Shown here: positions 12,097 to 22,875 of the stretch, in pieces
How positions within the stretch are numbered: the first letter of the stretch is position 1
Layout: every line of letters starts with the position of its first letter
Source of the DNA: Lophius americanus
Taxonomy: Eukaryota > Chordata > Actinopteri > Lophiiformes > Lophiidae
DNA: 64,000 nt
NCBI GenBank assembly: GCA_037951165.1
Contig: JBBDHG010000098.1
Location: 1,898,501-1,962,500, forward strand
Direction: 5' to 3'
Notes under the pieces: model-generated
Told to the model about the DNA's origin: nothing
Seen by the model: only the letters and a program-made list of their open reading frames with translations
Database searches by the model: none
Made by a program: the position numbers and the translations under genes

Positions 12097-13369
12097 TGAC
12101 TTGGCTGGAGTGTCGCAGGGGAAATCAGCAGAACACCTACGCAGCACTGCAGCATATTTATCTCCAGCCCCAGGATTTACGTGGACTCTCCCTCATTGTC
12201 AGGACCCACCGCAGCTCCTGTCAGACTGCAGGAAATTACAGCCTCATTCAGACTCATATATGCCTCGACTACAAGCCTTCCACCGGGCGTAAAATATCTC
12301 CAAGAAAAGGCAGCAGGTTCAACAAGAAACCTGGGTAGTCAAGCTGCTTTTAACAAAGTGGAGCCGGCTCCATGATTATGAAGGAATAAAAAACAAAATG
12401 CTAACAAGTCTAATTGTTTAAGATGTGTGTGGTGAAGCAGACATCTGATAAACTGTCATGGTTCTTACCTCCCAACACCGGTTTCTTTCTTTGTTTTCAT
12501 TCTTACACTGTTCCATCCCTGACTTCCTCATTTGACTCTTAATATCCAACATCTGTCAAAAGTGAATCTACAGATTTTAAATCTCTGTGTTCCAACACAT
12601 ATTTTTGATAAGATTTATAAAATTATGGCGCAATTGATGTTAGCTATTGAATAATCTAGCCTCTGACCTTGTTTTTTTAAATCATATTTAGCCAACATTG
12701 TCTTGCCTTAATCTAGTTTGGCAGATGCAAAGTATCAACATTTTATTCTCAGACATCATGTCGAGCCAAGAGCAATATATCTGTCACTATGTTCTTATTT
12801 CACCTCGTATTTATCCGATCATTATCTCACGTTAAATGATTGAGAATGCAGCTTTGCAGACAGCAATGCTGTCCGATGATGTCAATTTTAGGTATACCCT
12901 TAGATGTGGAACATTTTCTGATCTACATATTTATTTTGAACCACATCTGACTCTAAGCCAGAAGGCTGGAACTTTTCATTTACACTTGGACCACGCCACA
13001 AAACCTGTAATTATTGTATTTACAAGATAAGGCCAAGACTTTGAGCCCCAGTTGTCCTGAGGGCAACTTCGGGGAGAGCCAGCTTCTGCATGGTTCCGCT
13101 AGTCTGTCACACCTTTACTCAGGTTGGACAGCCAGAATGGGTGCAGCCGATTCCTCCACCCATCACAGGAGATTTAACACGCCATTACATGAAATGAAGG
13201 CTTTGATAGTAAGTTAGAGAGAAACTGTCGGTGTTATTTTGTTTTCTACATATTGTGGAGAAAAATAATGAGGATTTTTGTATTTTTTAACTACTCATTA
13301 ATATTAATCTTGCCTTTATTTATGACATCACACAGCACAACGTCGTACATTTTATCTCCGCCCCTGTAA

Positions 13370-13492
13370 AGCGCTGGTGAACTGAGGTTTCAGGGTCTTG
13401 CTCAAGGAGCTACGGCGTTTGCTTTAGGGGCTCGTAATCCGGTCGCCCTGTTGAGGGACGACTGCTCTAACCATTGAGTTAAAGTCGCCCAT
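13370..13492 (-). mobile_element. tRNA-derived SINE-like fragment (reverse)
   Basis: The reverse strand reads GGGCGACTTTAACTCAATGG, TTAGAGCAGTCGTCCCTCAA and CGACCGGATTACGAGCCCC. These blocks are of the kind seen in tRNA-derived SINE heads, followed by an AGACCCTGAAACC-type body. It is a short decayed copy about 0.4 kb from exon 3. Confidence 0.5.
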
Positions 13493-13915
13493 TACTCAAT
13501 ATGTCCGACGTCCTCGTTTGATCTGGATCCGGATTTATTCCCTGTTTCCTAACGTCTGAGTCACTGCCTCGTCTTAGTCATGGAAATAAATTGATTTTGA
13601 AAACAAAATCAACGGTACAACAGAAAGTGTGATTTAAATAGTTTATATCATAGAAATAGCGTGGGAATGTGGGTGTAAGAAGATCTCACAGTTACTCAGT
13701 TGGTGCCTAATAAAGTGTTTTGAGGCTCCAGAGGGAGCTGTCAATGAGAAACACAATGATGATGTCATCAGAGGTGAGTCAATCAGACCTCAGCGATTCA
13801 AACAGAAAGCCTGTATTATAGTGACAGCATTATTAAATGGCTATATAGAGAGATCAAGTTCTTTCGATTTCTGATTTGGTGAACAAAAACTAGATTCAGG
13901 GTTTATTTATCTCAC

Positions 13916-13989
13916 CTGTCCTGCAGTGTCCAGAATCTCCATAGTGACGACTTCATCGTCAATGTTGGCTTGGTGACGATATGTTGATT
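13916..13989 (-). CDS. rerg: rerg coding exon 3 (residues 41-64, switch II start)
   Basis: This 74-nt exon follows an AAG acceptor and is followed by the donor GTGAG. It completes the split codon for E40 and then encodes STYRHQANIDDEVVTMEILDTAGQ. DTAGQ (60-64) is the G3/switch II motif; Q64 corresponds to Ras Q61, so the hydrolysis-assisting glutamine is present. The phases (2 nt completing a codon at the 5' end, phase 0 at the 3' end) fit exons 2 and 4 exactly, which together with the near-identity to the RERG family makes the call secure. It is too short to stand out as an open frame on its own. Confidence 0.96.
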
Positions 13990-14420
13990 CTTTGACACAA
14001 GAAAGACAAGAAAAAAAAAATCAAATGTGACACAAAATGTTTCCTGCGTGTTGGAGATTCCGCTGATGTGAATAGGGAATCAGGGATTCCTCGTATTGGA
14101 GAAAGTCTCTATTTGAGAAGTGAATTTCACTTCATACCATGGGAATCCATAAAAACAAAATCACCTTCTTTTTTTTTTTAACTCACTGCCTATAGGATGG
14201 ATTTACCTGAGAAGAAGCATCTGTTATGTATGGCTTAGGGTCAAAACCTTTGACTTCCCAATGACCTTCACATCAAGGAATCAACCCCACATTTCAAACA
14301 ACCATACATGGAAATTTCAATCTCAAAGGATTTGATTAACTACAAAGAATCTGCTCGCTGTTTTTCATCAGAAAGGTGGTCGACCAGATGATGCATCAAT
14401 CAGCAGATCAGCCCATGCAG

Positions 14421-14424
<4 letters not shown>

Positions 14425-14467
<43 letters not shown>
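14425..14467. repeat. (TAA)n microsatellite
   Basis: About 14 pure AAT/TAA units. Confidence 0.95.
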
Positions 14468-14468
<1 letters not shown>

Positions 14469-14589
14469 TGGATTTATATAGCACCTTTCTTTTCAACAGC
14501 CCCCTTCAAGTATGAGAAATATACCATGGACCTTTCCCAAAGTCAATCCAGGTCTACAACATTTGAAGATGAGCCATAAAAGAGTTTTT

Positions 14590-14945
14590 GAATTCTTTCT
14601 TGAAGACAGTGTTTTCTATAAAAAAAAAAAAAGTTCCCCCAGTCGGTGAAGTATTAACTTTAAAAGAAAATACGACGTATACAACATCTCGTCGTGTCGA
14701 TTCATATGCACCACAATTGAACTCAATCGGACCAACGGTTGAGAAATTTTGGCCCGAAAACTTTTGTAATAAAGCTCCCCCTAGTGTCGGAAATTTAAAA
14801 CCAACTTTTCCCAAATTCTTTCCAGTTGTTACAAGAACTAAGGCCTATGTGGGTAAACAGTTGAAGATGATCCATGAAATAACTTTTGAGAGATTGAGCT
14901 CTCAAAAAGCACAATATCCCACACTTTCTTTACGGGATATTATGG
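14590..14945 (+). mobile_element. family X dispersed repeat, copy 2
   Basis: This is one of the best-preserved copies. Blocks in order: GAAGACAGTGTTTTCTATAAA, AGTTCCCCCAGTCGGTG, a GATTCATATGCACCACAATTG block and ATCGGACCAACGGTTGAGAA. Then come TTTGTAATAAAGCTCCCCC followed by TAGTGTCGG (14773-14790), AGGCCTATGTGGGTAAACAG, and GATGATCCATGAAATAACTT followed by TTGAGAGATTGAGC. The large open frame at 14588-15163 spans this repeat and simple T/A runs and is not a gene. Confidence 0.65.
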
Positions 14946-15835
14946 CAACACAAAATCTTGCATCACGTTCAATTTCAATATATTATATAATTTATTATTA
15001 TTATCTGTGCTATGGACATCACAGACATCCATGTTTTTCTGGAGCCTCAGCTGGAGTGTTTTCATGGAGATTAGATTCCGTGAGAAGACAAAAGAAGGAG
15101 GCACACGGACTTCTGCTTGGCTCAGACAGGTTAAAAGAGACATCACGTTTCCATTATCCTTAGTTCCCTCTCCTTTAAATTATTTTGGAGCCAAAGCCTT
15201 CCATTTATCCCAGCTGGCTGTTGATCCAAGAAGAAACCTTCTGGATGACTCATGCCTTGACCTAAAACAACCAGGCTCCCACCTCCAGCCTTTTGAAGAG
15301 CTGCTTATTCCTGGAAGAGGAGCACAGGTGTGATCTGTGACCGTGACCTTTTCATTCCTTCAGTCCAGGAGTTATCTGCCCGAATTGCCCCCTTATAAAA
15401 ATCACATCTGTGTAAACATGTTGAGGAGGGGACTGAAGCCCCTGATTCTTCTGGATTCTGCTGTTATCTCAACAAGACGGCTTAAGCCACAGGTCTGTGA
15501 TCTTACTAAGCGTGTGTTTACGAACCTGTGCTGTCACCGATTGATTCCTAAATTAAAGGACAAAACATTGTCTGACAGGGGATCGTCTGTTTTACTGATT
15601 ACAACAACAGATGTGGGTCAAAGCGCTGAAGGACACAGACACTCGTGCTGGAGGGTTTTCACAGATCTGATAGCTTTCTATTCCTTGAGGAGGTTATTTT
15701 ACCACTGATGCCTGTTTGTGCTTGGCTGGTTTGTTTGTTATGGAGATTATACAACACACACTTGGGGAGGAATGGACTATGGGTCAGTACATTCTGATGC
15801 AGATCCAGGCAGAGAGGCTTTTCTTTATGTCTTAA

Positions 15836-16205
15836 TTCATATGCAACAAATTTGAACTAAATCGGATCAACGGCCAAGAAAAAAACTGTGCTTTTCTGTA
15901 ACAAGGCCTATCCCACTGAGTAAAATATGAACCATCAGAGTAAGTATGTTGGATTTAAGATACATCTCCTGGAATTGAGTCACAAGCACAGCATTTGGAC
16001 TAAATCCGACCATCATTTGAGAAATTATGGTCAGAAAACCTTTTGAGACAAAGCTCCCCTAGTGCCGGAAATATACGACCGAACCTTCCCAAAACGAATC
16101 AAGATATTCGTCCCATTAAGTTCTATGGGGGTAGAAAATTGAAAATGAAAATCATCCACGACATAGTTTTTGAGTTATCAAGCTAACATGAAGGAGCTAA
16201 TATGA
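15836..16205 (+). mobile_element. family X dispersed repeat, copy 3
   Basis: Shares ACAAATTTGAACTAAATCGG, TTTGAGAAATTATGGTCAG, AAAGCTCCCCTAGTGCCGG (near 16050-16068), AAATATACGACCGAACCTTC and a GAAAATCATCCACGACATAG block with copy 2. Same orientation as copy 2. Confidence 0.65.
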
Positions 16206-16360
16206 AGGACTCTGACATTATCACCTAGGATTAAACTCCTGAATATCAGAAATGTTTGATATGATCGTGATGGCCGACATCTGTCCATAAGTAAGGCTGT
16301 AAATGTAAGACCGGAACTCAGAATTCCTCTCACTGTCCTCATATCTGTTGCCACAGGGAA

Positions 16361-16396
16361 CGTGATGTCATAAGTGATGTCATAAGAGATGTCAGC
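16361..16396. promoter_or_regulatory. clustered CRE-like TGATGTCAT motifs
   Basis: Three direct repeats of a GTGATGTCATAA-type unit at 12-bp spacing (the third is AGATGTCAG). TGATGTCA resembles an ATF/CREB half-site pair. Function is unproven; it may be simple tandem duplication. Confidence 0.3.
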
Positions 16397-16679
16397 ATGT
16401 CTTTGGGAGCGGGATGGATGCTGGGATGTGTGGTAGAGGATGAATGGTAGTGGAGATCTAAGTTGAAGATGGGCACTTCACTTTAACAACATTTGTCCTG
16501 GTCTTCATGCGTAGGGTTTGCATATGATTTGTCCATGTAATCAGAAGGTGGTTTTCACACAGAGGATGCATCTTAAATATCAGCATTGCTCCATAATCCG
16601 TCGTCATCTTCTGTGACTGCTTGTCCTTTTCGGTGTCCGACACTGGTCCAGAGAGACTATCGTCTTCTTGGGCCTCTGT

Positions 16680-17010
16680 TCATCTCTCACCACCCTTTAA
16701 TCATCATCTTCTCTCATGCTAAGTCTCATTTACCTATTTCACAATCTGGTAGCCTCATCCATCCGATCACTGTACCACCTGCATGCTTAGCCTGTCACCA
16801 GATCCATCAGCTTTATCATTCACCAAACCTCGGCAGAGTCATCAGCCACCACCACCAGCATCCAGACTCCAAAAGGAGGGTATTCCTCATTCCGCTCAGG
16901 GTGGAGATCCTCTGATCTCAATCTCACCGAAGAGTCTGAGCACAAAATACTTTCTAACAGTTCGATTATCTCACTTTATCTATTGTAATAAATCTCTCAT
17001 CTTTTTCTTC
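16680..17010 (+). mobile_element. family Y dispersed repeat, copy 2
   Basis: Blocks GGTAGCCTCATCCATCCGAT, AGATCCATCAGC, AGTCATCAGCCACCACCACC followed by AGCATCCAGACTCC, CGCTCAGGGTGGAGATCC, GAAGAGTCTGAGCACAAA and a terminal AATAAATCTC match copy 1 in order and orientation. Confidence 0.6.
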
Positions 17011-17034
17011 TTCTCTGATTGAAGTCACCATCTG

Positions 17035-17240
17035 ATCACAGGACAAACAGCCATTCATCCTCACATTCACCCATACAAGTGTCATTAAACCTCCTATTTT
17101 GCATGTTATGGACTGTGGGAGGAGGAAGGAGGAGGAAGAACCCATGCAAATACGGGGAGAACAGGCATTCTCCTCACAGAAAGAACCTAAGACCTGAGGT
17201 TTGAATTGAATCCGGAACCTTTATCTGATTGAGGGAAGCC
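17035..17240 (-). mobile_element. L2-derived/tRNA-SINE-like element, copy 3 (reverse, partial)
   Basis: CAGCCATTCATCCTCACATTC leads into GGACTGTGGGAGGAGGAAGG, GAAGAACCCATGCAAATACG, GGGGAGAACAGGC and AATCCGGAACC. It is the reverse counterpart of the copy at 10.2 kb and abuts family Y copy 2. Confidence 0.7.
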
Positions 17241-18512
17241 AAGATTGTTACTGACATTCAAATTCATTTAAGCCGTATATTCAAAGTTTAAGGGGTGAAT
17301 CTGGATGAAATGGACTGGATTTTGCAGGAGTGTGAGTCACTGGCTTTCACTGGTTTACCATCAGCTACTGAACTTAGAGTCAATAACACAAAAGCTGGGA
17401 AAAATGTAATTCTGACTTGGAAAATATTTACACAAGAAGCCCTCTATGTGAATATTTAAGTTTTAATTTAAGTTCCAAACAAGAAAGAACAACACTAAGA
17501 AACTGCCAGAAAGATAAGTTCAGACGGTCACTGAGAAGAACTGCTTGTTGTTAATCCAGTCTCTGCACGTTCACCCAGCTGTGTCCCAGGTGCACTCACC
17601 TCTCTGGGGGGATAAACTGCATCCTGTGACGTGAAGGAAATGTCACAGAAAGCCAGAGGCGGAAGTAGAAGAGTGATTTATAGCTGTTTGGCTTAGAAGC
17701 ATGTGGAGGAGAACAAGAGTTTCACACAACAACCCAAGGGACGGCCTATTTCAGGAGTCATCAGCTGCAAATCTGTCCGTCCGTCTGTGTGTTTACTGCT
17801 AAATGTGCTGACAGGGGGGCAGGGCAGTGATGATTTAACCCGCCCCACCATCCAATCTAATAGTCTGGGAGGGACACAAAAAGCAGCCATTTTCCTGGTA
17901 GCCAGCAATTCAACACTAATAAATCAAAGCCTCTCACCTCGCTGAGACAGATTTGATGACAGCTCTTCAGTGTGTGCTGAACTAGAGTGGGAGAATGGTT
18001 TGGCTCGTGCACACGCTGCAGAGGGATTCAAAAAAATACTCAAACCCGAAACTCTCTGCATCATGTGACACAATGGAAAGCATAGCTAATGCTTGATTAA
18101 TGATTAAGACTATTACGCTTCTGTTTCACGCTGGGCCCAACTGGACCTTTAGTTGTATCAGAGGGGTGTGCGCAGACGCAGTATCAATAATACCAGCCTA
18201 AAAAAAAAAAACACAAAACAAAGTCGGCCGATGACTTGTGCTGCATGTGTGACTGTGACTAATCATGATGTCCATGTCTTTATGCTTCATTATTTATATA
18301 CAGGGACACAGGATATCACAGTTCCATAATGACTTGATTTTCATGCAGGATGTGGACTGGCTACCGTCACTGGCTGGTGCTTCATAATGGAAACTTCATC
18401 TGGGACGTCTTTCACTTAACTCCACACAAATGACACATCACATAGAATAACAAATTACACCTTTTATCTCCCTTACCAAACAATGTTAGCAGTAACAATT
18501 AGTCCTAAATTG

Positions 18513-18710
18513 TAGTGGCTGAATGATTGGGTCAGGGAATCTCTGCAGTGGTTAGTACCTACCAATGTGGTCCAAGGAAGAACAGCTGGTGGACTGGCGA
18601 CCCAACGCCCGTTGATGAATGTGGTAGTGAAGACTAGCTCCTGGTGCCCAATCCCACAGAAAAGCTACTGTAGCACAAATTGCTGAATTGATGCACCATC
18701 GGCCCTGCAG
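18513..18710 (+). mobile_element. Tc1-like transposon fragment
   Basis: TGATTGGGTCAGGGAATCTC, GCAGTGGTTAGTACCTACC, GTGGTCCAAGGAAGAACAGC and AAAGCTACTGTAGCACAAAT correspond to the DNA-binding half of the Tc1-like transposase seen in the copies at 33, 39, 43 and 61 kb. No terminal repeats were found, so it is a truncated relic. Confidence 0.65.
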
Positions 18711-20250
18711 TCATTCATTTTCCGTCATTTACAAACATTTATTCTAGCATCATCGGAGTTTACCAAAGATTTAACCAAGATATGTTGTTACGAATTTTAA
18801 CTATTGGATTTCTTTGAATTTTTTTTTTTTAAGTTTTCCACGGAAAACGGATTTCAGGGCGAAAATTCCACAGAATATATCCACTGCTCTGGGCTACTAT
18901 TTCAGAGAGTTCCTATTTGTGCTTGTCACTTACACACACAGCTAGCCAGCTACTGACAATAATAGAAGTCAACAATGTCTGATAGTGTCTGTCTCTACTT
19001 TATTTGTGGTCTAAGAAACAATCTAAGTAAAGCTGAATTTCTTTAATCCAAATATCGACCTGGTTTTCTTTCTTATTTCAGTCTTAATGCATTAGTTATG
19101 GAGCAGATGGTCTCATCTTCTTCCCCGACCCCGATCCCAAGCAGTGTGTAGATGGATATAAATAGTGAGCTATAGGAGCAGGAAGGCATATTGTGATAGA
19201 TGAAGTGAAGCCCACTTTGTGGCAGTAATCCCGCGCTCCTTATAGAAGCACTCTACACACACACACACAAACCCACCCACCCCAACACCCACCCCACCAC
19301 CACCTAAATGGTCATAATAACGTGTCAACCACTTCACGGGCAATTTCAGCCGGGTAGTCTGATTGGTCACAGACACTCTCCGACAGTGCTGTTATTCCCA
19401 TTATGCACCTCAAGCTGTGCGTTCTTGGTATTTACGCCAACTCTCGTGGTAACCAAGGAGGCTTTTATCACGCTTTCCAGCTTTCTCCCTCTTTCTCCTG
19501 TGCTTAATAATTTGTCCTACTCCACATTTATACAGTACAGATGTTGTACGAAGGGCATTAAAGTAATAAAGAAAAACAAAAAAAACTGTCAAGGTTATTA
19601 ATGCTCTGCTGTATAATGTTATAACATATTAATAACATACGGTTTGATATTCCATCTATGCCAAACAAAGACAAGTACTTCAATACCTGCAGCATAAGTA
19701 TTACTGATGTTCCACCACAGCAGCTGTGTGCATCCCAGTCATATGATAGGCATAGTGTTCATAAAATAGTATTCCCGCCTTTTGTTCCATAAATAGGTAA
19801 GTGATTTGCAAAATGACATAATAAGTGCACAGAAATAGAGATGTGACGTCAATGCGGTCCTTAATCACACTGTATGGTATTGAGAGAAGCAGCAACAGTG
19901 TGTGACAAGGTCACTTTTCCTTTATACACTGACGGGAGCAGGCAACACTCTTCTTGTTGGCACTTTAAGTTGTGCTTTTTAAATAAAAAAAATTAAAATT
20001 AAGTTCACTAGGTGTTAATTACCACATTTCCTGGAGCTCATAGCAACCGAATGGAGAATGCAGTACTCATTAAGTGCAGCAATTTTAGCTTTATTTGAGG
20101 GGAAATTCAGGAAATCAGTGATTCAGAGTGTCATGCTGTACATGCATCTGAATCCATGACTGTCTGAAGAGGTTCGAAAGCTCATGAACATTGTCCAACG
20201 TTTGACCGTCTGTTTAGCGTGCATTTAAATCTCTTAATCTGAACTGCCAG

Positions 20251-20358
20251 TTTATACTGAAATGAATTTCAGTATAATCAATACAATACAACTTTATTTT
20301 CCGTTTATACTGAAATGAATTTCAGTATAAACGGAAAATAAAGTTGTATTGTATTGAT
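20251..20358. repeat. nested palindrome: 40-bp arms, 2-nt centre
   Basis: 20277-20316 and 20319-20358 are reverse complements of each other around a GA centre. The palindrome core TTATACTGAAATGAATTTCA is also present immediately to the left (from about 20251), so the core occurs twice. The arm end (ATCAATACAATACAACTTTA) resembles a tail found in fish retroelements. Confidence 0.85.
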
Positions 20359-20999
20359 CTAGGAAAGCCTTGTTGATTGTCTGATTGGTTATTGCTGCTT
20401 AAGAGGATATTTCACCAACATACCTGATTATACAGTGGAAGTTAAATGATTAAATGCAGAGTCCTTAAGAAAAAGGATTAGCAGCATAAGTGTCATTGTA
20501 GGCTAGCAATGACACCTCTGGTGGTCATAGTAATATTAAAGTTGGTAACAGAGATGGAGATCTTGTGTAAGACACTGTATTTGGGTGACGAACTGGAGGG
20601 ATAACAAACAATGAGGGCTTATGTTGATTTTATATAAACCCTAGTGGCAAAAAAAAAACAATCAGCCCGATTGTTTTTGCATTGATCAGCATACATTAGA
20701 TAATTGGCTTGAAATCACAAAGGAAATTCCTGAGATGGAAAGACCTTTCTGCTAAGATGGAAAAAAGTTTTTACTGCATATACTGCAAGTTGAACAAAAT
20801 GGAACGACTTAAAATAAGTTAAGGAAGGTGGCTACTAGTTTGTGAGGGTTCCGTCTGGGGTTCAAGAACTGTCTGTTCTGTTCTGTCTGTGATGCATGAG
20901 GATGTTTTGGGGTGGCTGCAATGTCGTATGGATGACTTTTTGTTTTGACTGGTTATTTTACTTTTTTTTAAAAATGGATTAAACAAATGGGTCACAGTT

Positions 21000-21420
21000 A
21001 TTTGTCATTCCAGCCCATCATTCACACCTTTCATGCCACGATCTGTTGTAATTACCTGCTTCACAATCTTGAGCATCAATCAGATTCCAATCGATATCGA
21101 TATCAGAAGTCATCAATATCCTGATGTTTCCAATAGCGTGGTGACAAATCTTGGCTTATCACCTTGATACTGTACTTCAAAAATCATTCTCTCCATCCAT
21201 CTAGTTCCTCCACTTCCCGATCTCCTCCCAGTCATCATAGACCCATCATTCATCAGTCTCAGCAGTCATCAGCCACCACCACCAGTACCCAGTCTCCAAA
21301 GGGGGGTATATACCAGAGCAAATACCCTTCAATCACAATCTCCCTGAAGGGTCTGAACCTCAAAGACTTTCTAAAAGACTTATTATCACATATCATCTGT
21401 TATATCAAACATTCATCTTT
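21000..21420 (+). mobile_element. family Y dispersed repeat, copy 3
   Basis: TCATCAGTCTCAGCAGTCAT, CAGCCACCACCACCAGTACC followed by CAGTCTCCAAAGGGGGG, CAATCTCCCTGAAGGGTCTG, and CTCAAAGACTTTCTAAAAG match copies 1 and 2. The first ~180 bp are less certain. It ends about 45 bp from rerg exon 2. Confidence 0.55.
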
Positions 21421-21465
21421 ACCTCATTCTCCATCCCTATTGATTGAAAAAGATATGCTTCTTAC

Positions 21466-21522
21466 CGAGTGTGGGGTCGTACTCCCAGATGAATCGTCTG
21501 GTCAGAAATCTAACGACCAAAG
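21466..21522 (-). CDS. rerg: rerg coding exon 2 (residues 22-39, switch I)
   Basis: This 57-nt exon lies between a CCTTTCAG acceptor and a GTAAGAAG donor. It completes codon A21, encodes LVVRFLTRRFIWEYDPTL and gives the first base of E40. YDPT (35-38) is the switch I effector motif; T38 corresponds to the magnesium- and gamma-phosphate-binding T35 of Ras. Phase joins cleanly to the exons on either side. Only the human-type K is replaced by R in LTRRF, a conservative change. The exon sits about 40 bp from the end of a dispersed family Y repeat copy, and the flanking intron upstream is about 30.4 kb long. Confidence 0.96.
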
Positions 21523-22187
21523 CTGAAAGGACAAGAGACAATAACAGATTCAGAGTAGGAACATAGCAAAGGAGAAAGTTGCCAGTTTAGCCTGGATTTG
21601 GACATTTCTACCCTGAATATTGATTTGTCATCGAGTGTAGGTTTCAGACTGTCTCTTGTTATGCTATGTCTGATTGTATCTATCGTTCTTTTAGGAAGAT
21701 TATAGTCTATAAGATCGAAACCCTTTTTCATCTAATAAAATAAATAGTTCAAACAGCCCTCAGGGTGAATCATCTACCCTCCCAGTACATCATTAGATAC
21801 TTCTCTTGTATGGAATAGTAAGCCTGCTCATCAAGCTCAGCATCATCAGCTTTCATTAAAAAATCACCCAGCAGGCCAGTGACTCACTCTTAAATGGTTT
21901 CCCATCAACAGGTAATCAGCCACACAGTAATGACGAGTTCCTTCGTTCAGACAGAATTAGAAGGTCATTACCTGTATATTACGCACAACAGCAACTCCGC
22001 ATTGTGTTTTTGTGGCAAAACCCATGAAACAAATAGGAAACCATGAATTTGACCGCACTTAACCTTTAACATTAACTTCTGCACCTCATATTATCTGCAC
22101 TAGAAGCCTTAGCCATGTTCCAGCCAGAATGATGCACTGAACCTCTCTTCCTCTCTCACTGTCCCTCTTTATACATCCCTCTCACTT

Positions 22188-22258
22188 TAATGCATGTTAC
22201 TGGATTAATGCATGATAAATGGTTTAATGCAAGTTAAATGGATTAATGCATGTTACTA
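22188..22258. repeat. short minisatellite, TAATGCATGTTA unit
   Basis: Four diverged units of 18-19 bp start at 22188, 22206, 22225 and 22244, each beginning TAATGCA. The units contain ATGCAT/TAATGCA cores typical of POU/homeodomain sites, though that is only suggestive. Confidence 0.8.
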
Positions 22259-22479
22259 ACTTGACTTCTTCCCTGCAGTCTTTTGTGTTTTCTCGCCCTG
22301 GAAGGTCACATGGTTGGTGATTGCATCTGCTGCTGTGGACCTGCTCGATGTCCACTGATCACAAGATACTCATGATGATGATTATTGTTATAATCATTAT
22401 TATTATTATTGTTGTATAGTATTTCCCCATAAGCTATCACTAAATGTTACATTAATATTAATGTTATTATCAACCTGGG

Positions 22480-22875
22480 ATCCCTGCTGCCGCGGCCCGA
22501 CAATGGAGCGGTTGGAGAAAGTGGATTATAACTGATATCTTTGCTGCTTTCCCCCCCGTCTGTATCTCTCCTCACCTGTGTCTCTCTCTTTCTCTCGCTC
22601 ACTCTCTATGTCTCTCTCTCTCTCTCTCTTTTTTTTCAACCTGACCGGTCATGGCAGTAGGCCGTCCACCCTGAGTCTTGGATCTGCTCGAGGTTTCTGC
22701 CTGTTAAAGGGTAGTTTTTTCTTGCCATTGTCGCCAATTGCTTCATCAGGGAGGAATTTGTTGGGTCCTGTAGATAATTATATAAAGAGTTTGGTCTAGA
22801 CCTGCTCTTTCTGGAAAACACCTTGAGACAACTGTTGTTGTGAATTGGCGCTATATAAATAAAGATTGATTGATC
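22480..22875 (+). mobile_element. fish retroelement 3' tail (LINE/SINE), with internal CT tract
   Basis: Carries the familiar block order GCCGCGGCCCGACAATGGAG, GAGGTTTCTGCCTGTTAAAG, TTTTTTCTTGCCATTGTCGC, TTGGTCTAGACCTGCTCTTT, CCTTGAGACAACTG and GAATTGGCGCTATATAAATA. It ends in a GATTGATTGAT repeat. This is a very common teleost non-LTR retroelement 3' end. The CT tract at 22581-22632 sits inside it. The element family is not decided here. Confidence 0.8.

Larger units (their letters stand above)
9645..13915 (-). other. rerg intron between coding exons 3 and 4
   Basis: 4,271 bp, GT-AG. It contains two L2/SINE-like copies (10.2 and 11.2 kb), family Y copy 1, a GA microsatellite and a SINE fragment at 13.4 kb. 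9.65-10.2 kb, 11.6-12.0 kb and 12.4-13.3 kb show nothing I can identify. Confidence 0.9.
13990..21465 (-). other. rerg intron between coding exons 2 and 3
   Basis: 7,476 bp, GT-AG. It holds family X copies 2 and 3, family Y copies 2 and 3, one reverse L2/SINE copy, a Tc1 fragment at 18.6 kb and a nested palindrome at 20.3 kb. 15.0-15.8, 17.3-18.5 and 18.75-20.2 kb show no feature I can name beyond short CA and T runs. Confidence 0.9.

Noticed and set aside
14588..15163. 191-codon plus-strand open frame
   Set aside because: It spans family X copy 2 and simple A/T runs, composition is not protein-like and nothing in it matches a known family.
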